A DNA stretch of 64,000 nucleotides. It comes from Aureobasidium sp. EXF-3400. Its lineage: Eukaryota > Ascomycota > Dothideomycetes > Dothideales > Saccotheciaceae. This document shows, piece after piece, positions 35,990 through 48,921 of this stretch. The notes under the pieces were generated by a model that had not been told where the DNA came from, ran no database searches, and saw only the letters and a program-made list of their open reading frames with translations. Where the stretch lies: contig SWBL01000172.1 in NCBI GenBank assembly GCA_024195585.1, positions 1 through 64,000 on the forward strand, in the 5' to 3' direction. Made by a program: the position numbers and the translations under genes. Each line of letters opens with the position of its first letter. The first letter of the stretch is position 1.

Positions 35990-36445
35990 ATGTCTTCTCA
36001 AACCAATCTCCCTCAAGTCACTGCCAAGCAATATCACGCAACCAGCTCTCCATGGGAAGCAAAAATTGGCTACTACCGCGCCATACGCCGCGGTTCCTTC
36101 ATCTTCGTCTCAGGCACCACCGCCGTCAATCCATCCTCCTCCGCCACAGACGCAAAAGTCCTCCACCCGGGTGACGCCAAAGCACAAGCCCACATCGCAT
36201 TCCGAGAAATCATCAAAGTCGTTCAGGCACTTGGAGGTCGTGGTGCAGAGAGTATCATACGCACCAAGATGTTTGTGCAGAACCAGGAAGATTGTGGAGC
36301 TGTGGCAGAGGCGTTTAGTGAAGTGTTGGGAAAGCAGAATGGTGCTGACTTTGGATGTGCTGCTACTATGATTGTTGTGGGTGGCTTTGTGGATGCGGAT
36401 ATGCTAGTGGAGATTGAGTGTGATGCTATGGTAGATGATTACTAG
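35990..36445 (+). CDS. RidA/YjgF-family enamine/imine deaminase
   Basis: Single exon, 151 residues from the ATG at 35990; an upstream in-frame ATG would add residues with no family resemblance. Family features are RAIRRGSFIFVSGTTAV near residue 30, the conserved Arg in SIIRTKMFVQN (the Arg that contacts the carboxylate in RidA proteins), and the C-terminal block EIECDAMVDDY. RidA proteins hydrolyse reactive enamine/imine intermediates such as 2-aminoacrylate formed by PLP enzymes. Others in the superfamily have different substrates. No mitochondrial presequence is obvious, so it is probably cytosolic. It is convergent with the reductase gene, with about 30 nt between stops. Confidence 0.88.
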   Translation: MSSQTNLPQVTAKQYHATSSPWEAKIGYYRAIRRGSFIFVSGTTAVNPSSSATDAKVLHPGDAKAQAHIAFREIIKVVQALGGRGAESIIRTKMFVQNQEDCGAVAEAFSEVLGKQNGADFGCAATMIVVGGFVDADMLVEIECDAMVDDY

Positions 36446-36475
36446 GACATGAGAGCTGAACGATAATGAAGTGGG

Positions 36476-37588
36476 TTATGTTGATGTTGATAAGCGGACC
36501 ACGGTTTTGGTTGCGCTTACGCCCTTCCTGAGAGCATCGAGGCCTAGTTGAATTGATTCGAGGCCATCTCCAACTACCACAGGATCCGGTTTGCATTGTA
36601 ATGTGGCGTCCACTAGAGCCTGTGCCATCCACGCATGGAGCAGGTCGTTCATCTTGGTCTCTTGAAGGGCAGGAATGCCGACTAACATCGGGTGTTAGCT
36701 TGTCAACCTTAATCCAGCAGGCAGAATCTCACCTCTTTGTGCTGCGACACCATCTACTGGCTTTGTCTGCGGCGGAGTAAGCACCGTCATAACCTTCTTG
36801 CATCCATTGGCTTGCGCTAGTATTCGTGCGCATCCGTTGACTGTAGATTCTCCGTCAACGATACAGTCGAGTGCTCCAACCACGATCTTGTCTTCGAGAG
36901 ACTCCACTATGAGCCGTACCAGGTTATCGCTGGCGCGATCAAACACTTTTGTGGCGCCAATCGAGAGACAAAGTGCACGATTACGCTCACTTGCGACGGT
37001 ATAGACCTCATAGCCAGCTGCGCGAGCCATTTGTATTGCACAACAGCCGACACTTGAGCTGCCGCCCCAGATCAGGAGTACGGAGTCGGTCGAAGGACGC
37101 GTAGCAGTGGAATTACCTAGACCAGCCGTCGATAGTCCAAGCTGATCCGGGACGAACAGCCCAGCCATAGCTGTGTAGCAGGCAAGAGGTAAGACGACAG
37201 CGCTTTCGAAAGGCACCGACTCTGGGATCGGGATCGCCAGAGACCCATGTAGAACCACGAATTGCTGAAATGCACTCATTGAAGGATTGCCCTTACTGAC
37301 GCCTGGTGCATTCGCGATCACTCGCTCGCCAACCTTGCGCGTTGTAACATCGCCACCCACGGACACCACAGTACCAGCCAAGTCAGCACCAAGAATCGTC
37401 GGATACTGAATGGGTTTGCCAGCGATCGGAGGGTTGTGGTCTTGGATCTTGAAGTCCAAAGGGTTGATAGCGACGGCACCAGTCCTGATGACAACCTCAT
37501 CGAAGTGAGGGCATGGATACGGTGCTTCTTTGACAATAAGAGGAGTGTTTCTCGGTCCCACGATCCAAGCAGCAGTGTTGTATGGCAT
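36476..37588 (-). CDS. Medium-chain reductase, zinc-independent enoyl-reductase type
   Basis: Two exons, complement(36476..36681, 36733..37588), give 353 residues; a GTGAGA/TTAG intron joins VAAQR to VGIPALQE. The start is the ATG at 37588 (MPYNTAAWIVGP). The N-terminal GroES-like domain includes INPLDFKIQDH and GADLAGTVVSVG, followed by VGERVIANA. The Rossmann NAD(P) motif is LLIWGGSSSVGCCAIQMA. The usual Cys/His zinc ligands of alcohol dehydrogenases are not apparent. This resembles fungal zinc-binding-dehydrogenase-like and trans-enoyl-reductase (LovC-like) proteins, which reduce activated double bonds with NADPH. It is not next to a polyketide synthase here. The substrate is unknown. Confidence 0.85.
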
Positions 37589-38172
37589 GCTCGCTATATT
37601 AGTCAGTGGTAGTATGGAAGCTGTCGAATCTGAGGAGAGTTTGCGAAGGGAAAGGTGTCTTTGATAGACGAAAGACAGACAAGAATAGAGCTTAATATAG
37701 ACAAATTGATGAACTGACCTTGAGGATCTAACTGGACACAAGTGCAATGGGACGTAACTGCCATGATAAGAACAGTCGGGCGTTACGGTGTTAAGCTAAA
37801 CATCTCGGCTTTAATCCTGGTTCCTCCGGGAATAAAGCTTACATCCGCGATGGGTACGCAAGGAGCTGCATAGGATTGACAGTTTACTGAGTATGACTGT
37901 TCTTGGAGCATTTGTGGATGAAGAAATGATTGTGAAAATTGATTTTATGGTGGACGCGGGAAAGGAGATGATTCTGATGATTGAAAACGATGGAATCAAA
38001 GTTACCAAAATATACAATTTGGTCGACTTTTGCGTGCCGACGGAGAAAAGACATTACAACTTGTAAAAGAACCCTTGAACATCCTGAGACAACGCAATAA
38101 AAGCAGAGACATACGAAATCGAGGTGGCAAACTATGCCTGGTGAACTCGGAGTAGATCCTTCGCGCAGTCGT
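37589..38172. other. Reductase promoter and 3' flank of surface-protein gene
   Basis: This gap between two minus-strand genes contains no recognisable gene. It should hold the reductase promoter and the 3' end of the Ser/Thr-rich protein gene. Confidence 0.4.
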
Positions 38173-40278
38173 CTACACGACAGGGACTCCAGCTGCAGGA
38201 CCCAAGAAACCACACTGTCCGTTACCGACCTGGTATCCAGCACCATTGGTGTTGTAGTAGTGGAAGCGGTCACCCCAGCTCTGCTCGACATCACAACGGC
38301 CGTCGGTGGTCAGATAGTAGCAAGCACCGCCTTGAGATATAGGAGCCTGAGCATATCCAGCACAGTTCTCAGTAAGGGCGCATTGTGCTATAATCATTGT
38401 CAGTCAGCTGAGTGAGATGATTGGATGATAGGAAACTTACCGCAGCAGCCGTAGCCGGTGGTGTCTTGCAGATAGAGCGATTGCAGGGTGAACGCTTTGT
38501 TGAAGCTGATGGTACCGATCTTCTGGCCCACGGCACTGCTGACAATGTTTGCGGGAGCACACTGTGCCAGGAAAGTAGCCGAAGCGACTGCGACAGTGAA
38601 GGTCGAGGTTTGAGTTCTGTTTCATGTCAGATACACATGTCAGGGAAATTGAACACTAGCGCTTCATTGTGACCAATATCTGCATGGGGTTGAACTTACT
38701 CGGCCGTGCTGCTGGTCGAAGTTGAAGTAGCAGTGACTGTGTCAGTGGAGACGGTGATGATCTTGGTCTGATCCGCCGGGACTGAAGTAACGGTCGAGGT
38801 CAGGGTGCTGGTAAATGTGATCATTTTTGTAGGAATGGGTGCAGTAGACGTGGTAGTAGCTGCTGTAAAGGTTGTGCTTAGGGTGGTGAGGATGGTTGTG
38901 CTGCGGGTACAGGACACAGCGACCGGGTACTGTTGGCCAACTGTGGGGAGCTGGCTGATGCTGGCCTGACTGCTTGAGCTGAGAGGCTTGCTGGAACTAG
39001 ACACTCGGCTGACAGATGTGGCGGAACTACTGCTCTGCACGGTGATCTTGCTGGAGGAGCTGACTGGCTTGGTGGAAGTTGGCTTTGCTGAGCTGAGCAG
39101 AGTCGGCGTAGCAGTGACGGCCCTGCAGACCTGGGAGACGGCGGGGGCAGCGAGTGCGCCGAAAGGACTGCCACTTCGCGTGGGACTATGGGGAAAATAG
39201 TCAGAGATAAGAAGGTCTGCAATCGGCTTCCAAGTACTTACGAGTTGAACCAGAAGTTACAGAAAGGAAGAGGCTGGGCAACGAGCTTTCGGAGAGCATC
39301 GAGATAGGCAACCTTGCTGACGCCGGTAGGTGAGGCCATTGCTTTAGTCTGTGTTCCGCCTACAAGAGCTGGAGTTGCTTTGATGCACTTGCAAACTCTG
39401 CTGATATCGGCAGGGGTGACGCCGGGGATAGGACTGGTAGATTTGTACGAAGCTCCAACCCACCACTGGCAGAAGGTGAGAGGCATGCCAAAGTCGTTCT
39501 TGATGGCGGCAATGACAGGATCGGAAGCAACACATGCGACCTCCTTGAGACCTGTAGCAACAGGCTTCTGGGAGCTTGTGATACTGGTCTTTTGGGAGGA
39601 AGAGCTAGTCTTCTTGGAGCTGGTAGAGGATACCTTCTTAGAGGTGGTCGATGATATCTTCTTGGAGCTCGTAGTGGCGGCACGGGCGAGAAGGCCTGCA
39701 TCAGTGGCCTCTGGGATGATCGGAAGAACGCCCTTGATTTCACCTCGCGATTGCAGGGCTTCGCGCCTTTCGACGACTGCATTGCGTTTCTGAGCATAAC
39801 CTTGCATCTGAGCCAGGTTCGTGAATCCAGCTGGAGCAGCAACCTAGTGTTTTCTTGCGTTAGCACAGCAGATTGACCAAGATTGTATGAAACTTACCGT
39901 AGTTGTGGACTGCACGGTCGTGGTCGAGGATTCGGTGACAGTCTGGGTGTAACTCTCGGTCTCGGTATCTGTAAGAGTTGTGCTCATTGTGATCGATGTA
40001 GTGTACGTGTCGGTATGTATGGGCAGGATAGTGGTCTCGAAAACAGTGCGCGTGGTAGTCACAGAACTGGTCACCTCAGGAGGCGTGAAGGTCTCCTGAG
40101 GCGTCTCAGTGACTGACACGGTTGCAGTGCGAGTGGTAGTAGTGGCCAAGTCGACGGTCTCGATGTCTGCAGTGCTCTGCAGTGCATAGCGAGTGAAGCA
40201 TTGGGTGTTGACAGTCGAGGTGATATCCTGAGCTGCTGCAGCACCCAGAAGGGCGGCGAACGAAAGTGCGTACTTCAT
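38173..40278 (-). CDS. Secreted Ser/Thr-rich protein with Cys-rich C-terminus
   Basis: Five exons, complement(38173..38387, 38441..38616, 38700..39185, 39242..39843, 39898..40278), give 619 residues with all junctions in phase. A signal peptide (MKYALSFAALLGAAAAQ) is followed by a Thr-rich region (TTTTRTATVSVTETPQ), then a Ser/Lys-rich repeat zone (TSSKKISSTTSKKVSSTSSK). Two Cys-containing blocks occur around CQWWVG and CNFWFNS, followed by a second Ser/Thr-rich linker. The C-terminal module holds many Cys and aromatics (GYGCCAQCALTENCAGY, GGACYYLTTDGRCDVE). This is typical of an O-glycosylated cell-wall or secreted protein. The Cys module may bind carbohydrate or protein, but I do not recognise a named domain. 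No GPI signal is evident. Confidence 0.78.
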
Positions 40279-42084
40279 ATCGAGCTAAGTCAAACGATGA
40301 GTGAGCTTGTTGATCCAGAGAACCTCAGATGCGTGGTCTACTCGACTAGATATACTCAAGTCACATCAGTCCCTTCGAGGCCTCGAAAGACCATTTGCCT
40401 AATATTCGGATTACACGCTATGCAGGCCTGTTCAGCAGCGGACATGACCGTGTCTCGAGCGATGGCCGATATCTTTACAGCCAGCCACGAGTTGATGGTA
40501 AGATGGGTAGTATAACAGTCCAATTTCTTCGTTGTTGTCTTTCGGTGAATCCGGTCTCCACCTGGTACGTATCGGTTAGAGCTCGTCCTGGTGTCCATGC
40601 AGTATCCCTTGGCCTTGCATCCAGTCGGTATGGACGAGGAAGTACCCAGTAGCCGTAATCTCTTGGCCTGTGCCCGTTAGATCTGGGGATCTCGCTCATA
40701 CACAACGGGTTGGACAAGGCGTTGAGCTGAGAAAGCATTTAGGCATTGAAGCATTGTGTAAAGACGTTGAGCTAGAATAGCCTTCAGGGACAACCATACC
40801 CGGATCTGCACAGACCTAGACATCAATGCCAGACTTTCTACTGATGTTTCCACTTAGTCTAAGACCAGTTATGAGACGGGTTGTACAACATACTGCTGTG
40901 TGCTCGCGGGGCAATTCACTTGTTGTGTACTGAAGAATTATCGCAGGTCATGTCAAGCTCGTCAAGTCTTGCTTCCGAGTCTCGAGCCGTTGATGGATTT
41001 GACTGATAGCGAGTCCCTTTCCATTGTCGTGCTCCGAGCTGTTCAAAGTCTCGTGTCATCTCGTTCTTTGTGGCTGTTAGAGAGCACAAGACGACATCTT
41101 CTTCCAGATGGCGGCCAGCGCGAATCGAGATGAAAGGGCGCAAAGATTGGTTGGAATTCTTTAGCCGGAGTAGAGGTCCTCATACAACTCAGATCTGTAC
41201 GGCTGTGCATCCCAGTAAGTACCTATGTCTGGAGCGTGTGAAATCTCGTGGAAGGAGCTGAGAGACCGTCGACACCGTCCCTCCTGCATTGAAGGATCGC
41301 TTGGCGCCTTGGCGGCTTGGCATTTTCTCCTTTTCGACGGCACGCTCTTCGCTCCTCCGTACGTTTACATACCTGAACACCAAGAACCGTTTAATCAAGT
41401 TATCTCGCTATGAGCATACTGTGTGCTCGAGACGACTTCTCTCTCTCAACCGTGAAGATTGAAACACGCCGCCGGCGTTGACCGAAGTCCATTCAGGCCA
41501 AGGCAATGTTGAACAACGAATATCGACGGCCAGTCCGATGCCGTATCTTCAGCTCACAATGTTACGGTTGATGTTTCGTCCTGCCAAGTATGCATTTCTC
41601 AAGGTGCACCTGTCTGCCCTTCATCACTGTGTACTCACTCTGAACACCTGTCACTTGTGAGGATTGGAAGTTTTGAGCGCGGAGGGCCAGAAGTGTCAAG
41701 CTAGAGAGGAGCTCATCCTTCCACATGCTGCAATACCAACCCACGAAGTTCAGTATACTCGGCAAGTTCCTGCATGATGGCTATCAAGGTAGAAACTCCG
41801 AGACTGAGCCTCCCCCGTGTTTCAACAGAGCTGAGGAGTAACGGCAACCGCTGAGGCTGACCAACGTCACCGTTTTTCAGGTGAGCGGCTCTCCGACTGT
41901 CTCGACTCGCGCTTGCCATTCGGCAACTTCAGACGAAGGAGGCTCGAAATTACCATGGCAATATCATACATACAAAATCGCGAGAGTATAGGAACAGCAT
42001 GATGATCTGCCCAAATCTGTTTCCTTCGTCCCTCTCTAATCCTTCCTGGCACCAAGTTGCGGTGGCCACTTCTTTCTCTCCACC
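40279..42084. other. Divergent 1.8-kb gap between two surface-protein genes
   Basis: The Ser/Thr-rich gene (minus) and the 1507-aa gene (plus) point away from this gap, which should hold both promoters. Many short ORFs on both strands lack recognisable motifs. No repeat or RNA gene was seen. Confidence 0.4.
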
Positions 42085-45000
42085 ATGAAGGGCTCTTTCT
42101 CTTTACTGTTGACATGGATAATGGCGGCAAGCGCGGCCGACTCATTTGTTTACTCTTTCGATCAGCGAGATGTCAAGCCTCTCAAACCACAGCGTGCACC
42201 CATAATTCATCAACCTCTGCGCAAACGAGAGGAGCCTGCTGATTACGCGAGCCATAATCATCTCTTCCCTGCCATCCACCCACACCTCGATAGAAGAGAT
42301 ACGGTACATCTACACTCCAGGCAGGAACACTCGCTGTTCTACACCAAAGATGGTGGCATACGTATGTGAACTTCTCAACACATGAAGTCAACCCCCAGCT
42401 GATTCAGCGACCTTTCAGAACTCCAAGATGCCGATATGGTGGCTACCCTGGATGCTACTTTTCACTGGGAAGCCGTCATTCTTGACCATACAGCCTATGT
42501 CCAGAATGTGACATGTCGAGGAGACCAGATGCTGATCAAGCTTGATTCCGTCGGTAGTCTTACTGCTGCTAAGACAAACTGGACTGGAGACACCATTGTG
42601 TTTGTGAGCTCTGACAAGTCGTGCCACACCACCTATCCCGGGCAGTTTGGCTTCTTCAACACTTCGATGGTCTCATATGATCAGAAAGCGTTGACTGCTA
42701 CTGCAAAAGGCAAACAGATCTCGGTGGAGCAAGCCATCAGAGAGTTCAACATAGTCTGGGGACAATGGGAAGCCGCTGGAAGCCCACAAACGCAGCAGGC
42801 AGTATCACCCGCGGTCAAGATAGCCGCAGTGTCCCCGAGTACTTCTCGCACATCATCCACACGTACAACGTAAGTTTGTACATCCTAGCTCTGCATCTGG
42901 CCTCCGCCTCACATCGATACTAACGCTCGACAGCTCATCTTCAACATCGCTTCAGTCATCGTCTTCTCTCTCATCACGCCCATCGTCGAAAAGCTCGTCA
43001 GCGAGTGTTTCTCGAGCATTGAGTGGTTCCTCACGCATTGTATCCTCTTCATATTCATCTCGTGGATCTACCTCTTCCAGTCGAAGTGCCGCAAGCTCGA
43101 AGCTGAGCAACACGGGTTCCCGCAGTACCTCCGGATCAAGTTCTCGAACAACAGTCAACTCGAGCGCGGTGAAATCTTCGTCCAAGCTGAGTAGTCCGAC
43201 CTCTCACAGCCAGTCCAAATCCAGCACTAGTAGTTTGCGCTCCTCATCCAAATCTTCTGCAGGAAGTTCAAGTTCATCTACGAAGTCCGGTCTCTTGAGC
43301 TCAAAGTCTTCCTCCAAACTATCGACAGGTGCTCTCAGCTCAGGAAAGTCAAGCACTCAAGGATCTGCAAGCTCAAGAACTACAAGTGGCTCAAGCCTGA
43401 GGTCATCTACATCGACCGACAGACTGAAGGCCCTGGTAGCGCTCGCTCAATCTACCGCCACTCCGTTGTCAGCATCAATCAATGCCACTCGATCAGCCAT
43501 ACCGACTTCTTCCCTAGCCAGGAACTCGACATCGCGAGAGTCGTTCGAGACGCTTGTACCTCCGACTGGAACCGGCAAGTGCGGTGTTATTCCAAGCCCA
43601 ATGCCTTCGGGTATATCCAAGTACTTTTCTCAGGTAGCTTGCGACAACAGTTTCGACAAACATGTTGATGACTTCTTTACTTATCTTAGAGATGTTGCCA
43701 ATCTGAATGGAGCTTTGAGCAAGTGGGCGCCGAACACTGGCATCACGTCCGAAAACCTACCAGGAGCTGGATCCTCAAAAGTGCTTACCCGCAGAGGATA
43801 CATCGAGAAACGTGATCTCGGCAGCTTCCTGGGTGGGGTGGTCAGAGTGGTCAGGTTCATCGTGGATGTGATCATTGCTGTGGTCCAAGCTATCGTCAGT
43901 GCGGTCCGCGACCTTGCCGAGTCCCTACTACCCACTTGGAACCCCAGCGCATCTTTCACCATCCCAGTAAGACTTGAGCCACCCTCAAAACTGCTAGATG
44001 AGTGTCCTTGGGGCGATGGAGGTCTCGAACTGTGGAAGTGGTCGGCCGAAGGTTCAGAGGGCTTCGATCCTTTGAGTTACGACACACTTGCGAAGATGAC
44101 TAGCGCGGATGAGATCTTGACCTTCGAGATTGATGGTGTCGAACAACTGCCAGAACCCGGTGTTACCGTTTGGTGTGTCGACTGTGGCATCCACGGGTCA
44201 ATCTACACCACGGGATCAGCCACTTTCACGATCATCGGTCCTACGCGCCTCGAACTACGTCTTCGTGGCAACCTCAATGCTAACGTTCAGATTGGTGTCG
44301 ACGGCTTCTACAAGTTCGAAAAGCCTGTCTTGGACATTCCTTTGACGCCAGATATCGGTCTGCCTGGGTTCTCCATTCCAGACGTGATCACTATCGGTCC
44401 CTACCTGACTGTCGATCTTGTCGCTAAGATCGAAGTAGAGGCTGTGGGTCAAGTCCTTGCTGGCGTCAACCTCGACTGGCCCGAGATGGGTATGTTTGTC
44501 GATTTCTTGCTTCCTTATTCTGCTAGGAGTTACGGCTACTCTCCCATTGTCACGCCTTTTTTCAATGCTTCTGGAGAGATCACTGCTACTGCTTCGCTCG
44601 GTCTTCCGATAGGCATTAATGTTGGTGTAAGTGTTCTCGGGGGTATCTGGAAGGAAGCCATTGCGCTTGTCGACACTCCTGCAATCCAAGCTGTGGCTGA
44701 GTACAAAGCCAACGTCAACAGTCAGGATGGTGTCACAGTGGGCGGTGACGAATGTGAAGGCATACACTTCTACAGCAATGTCATCAATACACTGGAGCTG
44801 GAGGTGCCTCATGTGGGCAATGTAAGTACTCTACTCAGATCGTTCTGAACCGTAGCTGACAGATCTTCAAAGTTCGAGCTGGGCACCTGGGAAGGGCCGA
44901 AATTCATTGAGGGATGTATCAACGACAACGGAGTCACCACTGTCAGACAACAGCAACAGCCCGTATCTGGTGGCATGACTAGAGCTGGTTGCAAGCTCTA

Positions 45001-46940
45001 CGACAATGTCTTCAACAACCCCGATTTTGACAATGGATTGTCCGGGTGGACGCCGCTTGTCGGTTTCGACAACGCTGAAATGGGTGTTAAAGCAGAAGGC
45101 ACGAACCAAGAACTGTAAGACGCCACAACATGCGCTGCTAGAAAGTTTTGCTCACTATACTCCAGGTCCATACACAGGGAAACCTTCTCTGACCCCGGCG
45201 GTTGTTTCTTGGTCGTCTGTCCGGGTACATGCCTACAGAGCGGCGAGTGTAGAGGTGGTTGCGATGCCGCCTGTCCGCAGCCTCAGGGACCATGGAAGTT
45301 CACTGTTTCCCAGGTCGTCGACCTCTGTACCTTTTCCCAATACAATGCAGAGGTTTCTGGTCGTATAGAAAGAGGCGGTGGTGGTACCAGTTGCAAAGTC
45401 AACAAGTGGTTTGTGGAAGGCGCTGATTCAAGCTCAAGTTGGTACAAGCAAGACTACAAGTTTGAGAAGCCAATACTGCCAAAGACTGATAAAAACAAAG
45501 ACAGTCTGCCAATCGGAATCGGTGGAAATACCAAGGTAAGCTGGAACTGCCTCGAACCTCGATCTCAGGTCGCATCGACTAACCTGCTTCATCTAGACTG
45601 CTATTACCATTCCAGCGAGAGACAATGCACCTTCTTACAGAATGAAGGTAGGCATCGAAGTGGAGTGCACATCTGACGACTTTGATGTGAGACTTGATAG
45701 CTTCGTACTCCGGCCGGAGTAAGTATACCGTGTCACATCTCGTCTCATTCCGCTGGCTAATCGTAGTGATAGTTCCTCGGCATACTCGAAGCGTGACCTA
45801 GACGCGCGACAAGGACTGATGGTCCATCCCGATCTCGCTACATTCCACGACAACAACACCTTGCAGGCCAGACAGCTACCTGCAATCCCTGAGGTCAAAT
45901 CAGTGGGCGTTGCTGTACCTGCAACTGCCAAATCCCAAGCAGCGCCGGTGGTGTCTTCAGGAAACGCTGTCCCGACTGTTGCCGCGGCCACCGGTGTACC
46001 TACACTTGGCAAACCCCAAGCAGCGCCCGTCGTGCCCGAGGGTATGCCTGTCATCGCGGCCTCGAATGCCGTCCCTGCTATCGAGAGCACCCGAGCTGCA
46101 CCTGTGGTTTCACAGGGCAATGCCATTCCCACTATCGGGGCTGCAAACGCCGCGCCAAATCTCGAGTCGACACAAGCCGTACCGATGATCGGAGCTGCCA
46201 ACGCTGCTCCAACATTACCACCCAATCTCGAAGCCCCATCATTCGACTATGTACCTGGTGGGAACATTGCAGTTGGCACTTACACTCTCGGTGGAGCAGT
46301 CCCGACTGCCACTGCCGTCTATGCAGGTCCAAACAAGTACATCTTCCCAGCTTTCGAGGATGTCATGAAGTCAGCCACTGTCGGTGTCGCTGGAGCAATG
46401 CCCACAGCAGGATCTGGTGAGCCCTACACTGGCTGGACTACACTTGCCAACCTTGACACTCGGCAAAAGTCAAGCCTTGCCGCGGCAGAGGATGGTAATT
46501 TCTACATGGTCGGCAATTCGGGAGGTGCATCTCCAGGCACACAATTCTACAGTGAAGACTCCATCGCCTTCAAGGACGAATCTGAACGCATGTTCCACTA
46601 CTATCCGGCTACCATGTCAGCGTATGGAGTTTCCAGACTTCGCGCTTCACAAGTGCTCGACACACCCCTTGGTGCACAGCTCATCACGCTTGTGCCTGTC
46701 GCCACCCCTGATGGAGTAGTCGCATACGTTGCAGCAGATACCGATGGACACAACTATCTATTGGCATGGTGCTCAGCTCCCAGGTGGCAGGGCTCCAAGG
46801 TTTTTCTGGTCAGTGATTACGAAAAGGGATTACAGACTCTTTTGAGTGGTGAAGTGCAGTGGATCGTGACCGGTAACAATGTCACGGAGTGCGATCCTTT
46901 GGTTTTGACCAGTCAGGCGGGAGGTTTGGTACCTGTTTAG
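42085..46940 (+). CDS. Large secreted Ser-rich multidomain protein
   Basis: Seven exons (42085..42361, 42419..42869, 42934..44821, 44873..45114, 45166..45535, 45597..45718, 45767..46940) give 1507 residues; every junction keeps the frame. A signal peptide (MKGSFSLLLTWIMAASAADS) leads to a globular N-domain (~95-235, with CRGD and a later Cys). A Ser-rich stalk spans about residues 245-375. A beta-rich domain follows (~430-870, LDECPWGDGGLELWKW, WCVDCGIHGSIY), then a Cys-rich module (CPGTCLQSGECRGGC). Next is a Pro/Ala repeat tail: three to four copies of a 25-27 residue unit with APVV and NAVP. A final domain ends LVLTSQAGGLVPV. From memory it resembles secreted fungal proteins with DUF7029/DUF7223-type domains. 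It is probably a wall-associated or secreted adhesive protein. Confidence 0.8.
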
Positions 46941-47545
46941 TAGTGTTTAATCTTGGGAGCTATACACTTCCTCTTACGAATCTTATGATCTGTCTCTGAA
47001 CAAATGTCACTGCTCAATGTTTCTTCGAGTTTCTGTCTTTGCCATCGCCAAGAGCACAACGGTCTAGTGTTGATGTTGGATCCATTGCTCATAACAAGGA
47101 AAGACCAAGACCACAGATGAAAACCAAGATTCCGGATGTGTGATTTGTTGAATGTTGGAAGATGTATGTTGCTCTCACTCTGGATGTCGTCGGTGTTGTC
47201 GCTGAATCCTTCGGGAATAGCCTGTAGGTCTTGCGTCCGTAACGTGAGGCACAGTCGTCGATCACTGCCTTGGCGCCTTGACACAGCCATCTTCCTTGGT
47301 CAAAGACGACAGCCAAGGCAGAATCTCAATGAACGTCAATCCTTCGATGTCATATAGGTCATGCACTTGATCCTACGAGGATCATGTTTGCTCTTTGTAG
47401 AGGTCCACTGTTGTGGCTATAAGAGACCCTGACTTGTCGCCTGACTTAGCCGCAAACACCTGTTCTTTGCACACTGTTTGAGAACGCGACTGACACGAAC
47501 AAGGCTTCCTATCTTCCGCAAATCTCAAGGCCAAAACGACCAATC
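46941..47545. other. Gap before GPI-protein gene
   Basis: Non-coding sequence between two plus-strand surface-protein genes, which should hold the downstream promoter. No gene or repeat is recognised. Confidence 0.4.
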
Positions 47546-48394
47546 ATGCTTTCGTCGACTCTGTCTTCATCGATACTGCTCCTGGCTTCTTCTGTCTTTG
47601 TTGATGCCGCCGGCTACGCAACCAGAGATTCTCAATATCCAACTTGTTCAGGCTTCGACACCAGTTCCAACGACACGAGACCCTTTCCATCTCGAGACTT
47701 CATCATTTCCACAGGTGTTGTGTGCAATGTCAATGGAAGTAACTTCTCCACCCCTTGCGATGTACTCAGTGGTGGCTGGCCGACATTGCAAAATGTTTTC
47801 TTGAACGCGAACGGCTCTGTCCTTACCAGCGGTATCACGCGTCTTGAGGATTCTCTGGCTTGGACTATTTGGAATACTACTGGTGACACCAACCCGTACA
47901 GCTTCTCTCGTACCGTCGCTGTAGAGAACGAGACAGTCACTTTTGATAATGGAACCAGTGGATATGGTAAGTTATGGCTACCATACATACAGATGTACTC
48001 ATCCCGTCTTCAAGACTACCGTCGCTAATCCCCCAATGCAGTCATCTTCACACCTACCTACCGCTGTGTGACCGGTCGCATCCAAGGCTGCGCTTCCAAC
48101 TTCACACTAGCCAACGACACTGAAATCAGCGCATGCTACCCCGAGTTGACAGATAGGGGTGACACGATTCAGAGTCTGCCTGGCTTCTTCCACAACATCA
48201 GTGTTGTGGCTGGCTCTCGATCAATCAACGAAACTAGCGCCCAGACCGCTGCAAATCTGAAGCAGAACCCCAACAATCGCCCGCCTTATAACCTCGTATC
48301 TAGTGGTGCCGATGCTGGAGTGAGACTCACCAGCGTTGGCCTGTCGAGCGTTATGGCTTTGGTGGTTGTTTGGCTTGGAGTCTACGTATTGTAA
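47546..48394 (+). CDS. Probable GPI-anchored glycoprotein
   Basis: Two exons (47546..47966, 48042..48394) give 257 residues; the GTAAGT/TGCAG intron joins GTSGY to VIFTPTYRC. It has a signal peptide (MLSSTLSSSILLLASSVFVDA) and many N-glycosylation sequons (NGSNFS, NTTG, NETVTF, NGTSG, NFTL, NDT, NISV). Four to six Cys are probably disulfide-bonded. A C-terminal small-residue region is followed by a hydrophobic tail (SSVMALVVVWLGVYVL), fitting a GPI signal. I do not recognise a named family. It is the third surface protein in this 10-kb stretch, and probably cell-wall or membrane-attached. Function unknown. Confidence 0.78.
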
Positions 48395-48921
48395 AGTATC
48401 GAGGGCGCTGAAATTCGGAACGAGCTTAATCATCTTCCTGCTGCCTATGGCGAGCAGTCCGTAGTTATTACTGAAGAAGGAATGACTGCTCCACACTATT
48501 GGCCTAACCATTTAGTACCTGCGTGAGGATTGCGAGAGATAATCTTGGCAGAACGAGATACAGACAGTTGATGCTTGTTTCGTACACTCTGTCCGTCGAC
48601 TAAGAACTCACAGACTGAATGAGGACACTGAAACAAAATTTCTCATCCTTCACTTGAGTTCAAGTGGTGTGTGACGGAGAATTTGCTGTAAGAGCCGGAA
48701 AATACGGTCGTGGTGAGCCGTCGTATCAGGGTGATGCCGAGCACATTGTCCGTCACTCGAATAACGTTCTTCACCTGACGTTTGGAGACGCTCTTCATCG
48801 TTCACTACCGCCGCGCCTTTTTGTTGCCTTTTTGCACTCGACCTTTGATCAACGCGTCTTTGTCTTTACGCGACCACACTAGACAGCAGCCCTTTGTTAA
48901 TCGCCAACCGGATCGATCACC
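48395..48921. other. Promoter region of MOSC/reductase gene
   Basis: Non-coding sequence between two plus-strand genes; no gene or clear regulatory site was identified. Confidence 0.4.

Noticed and set aside
44255..44812. 185-codon minus-strand ORF
   Set aside because: Antisense to the beta-rich domain of the 1507-aa protein; no protein family resemblance.
45635..46225. 196-codon minus-strand ORF rich in Gly/Ala/Thr
   Set aside because: Mirror of the Pro/Ala repeat region of the 1507-aa protein; the repeat causes the open antisense frame.
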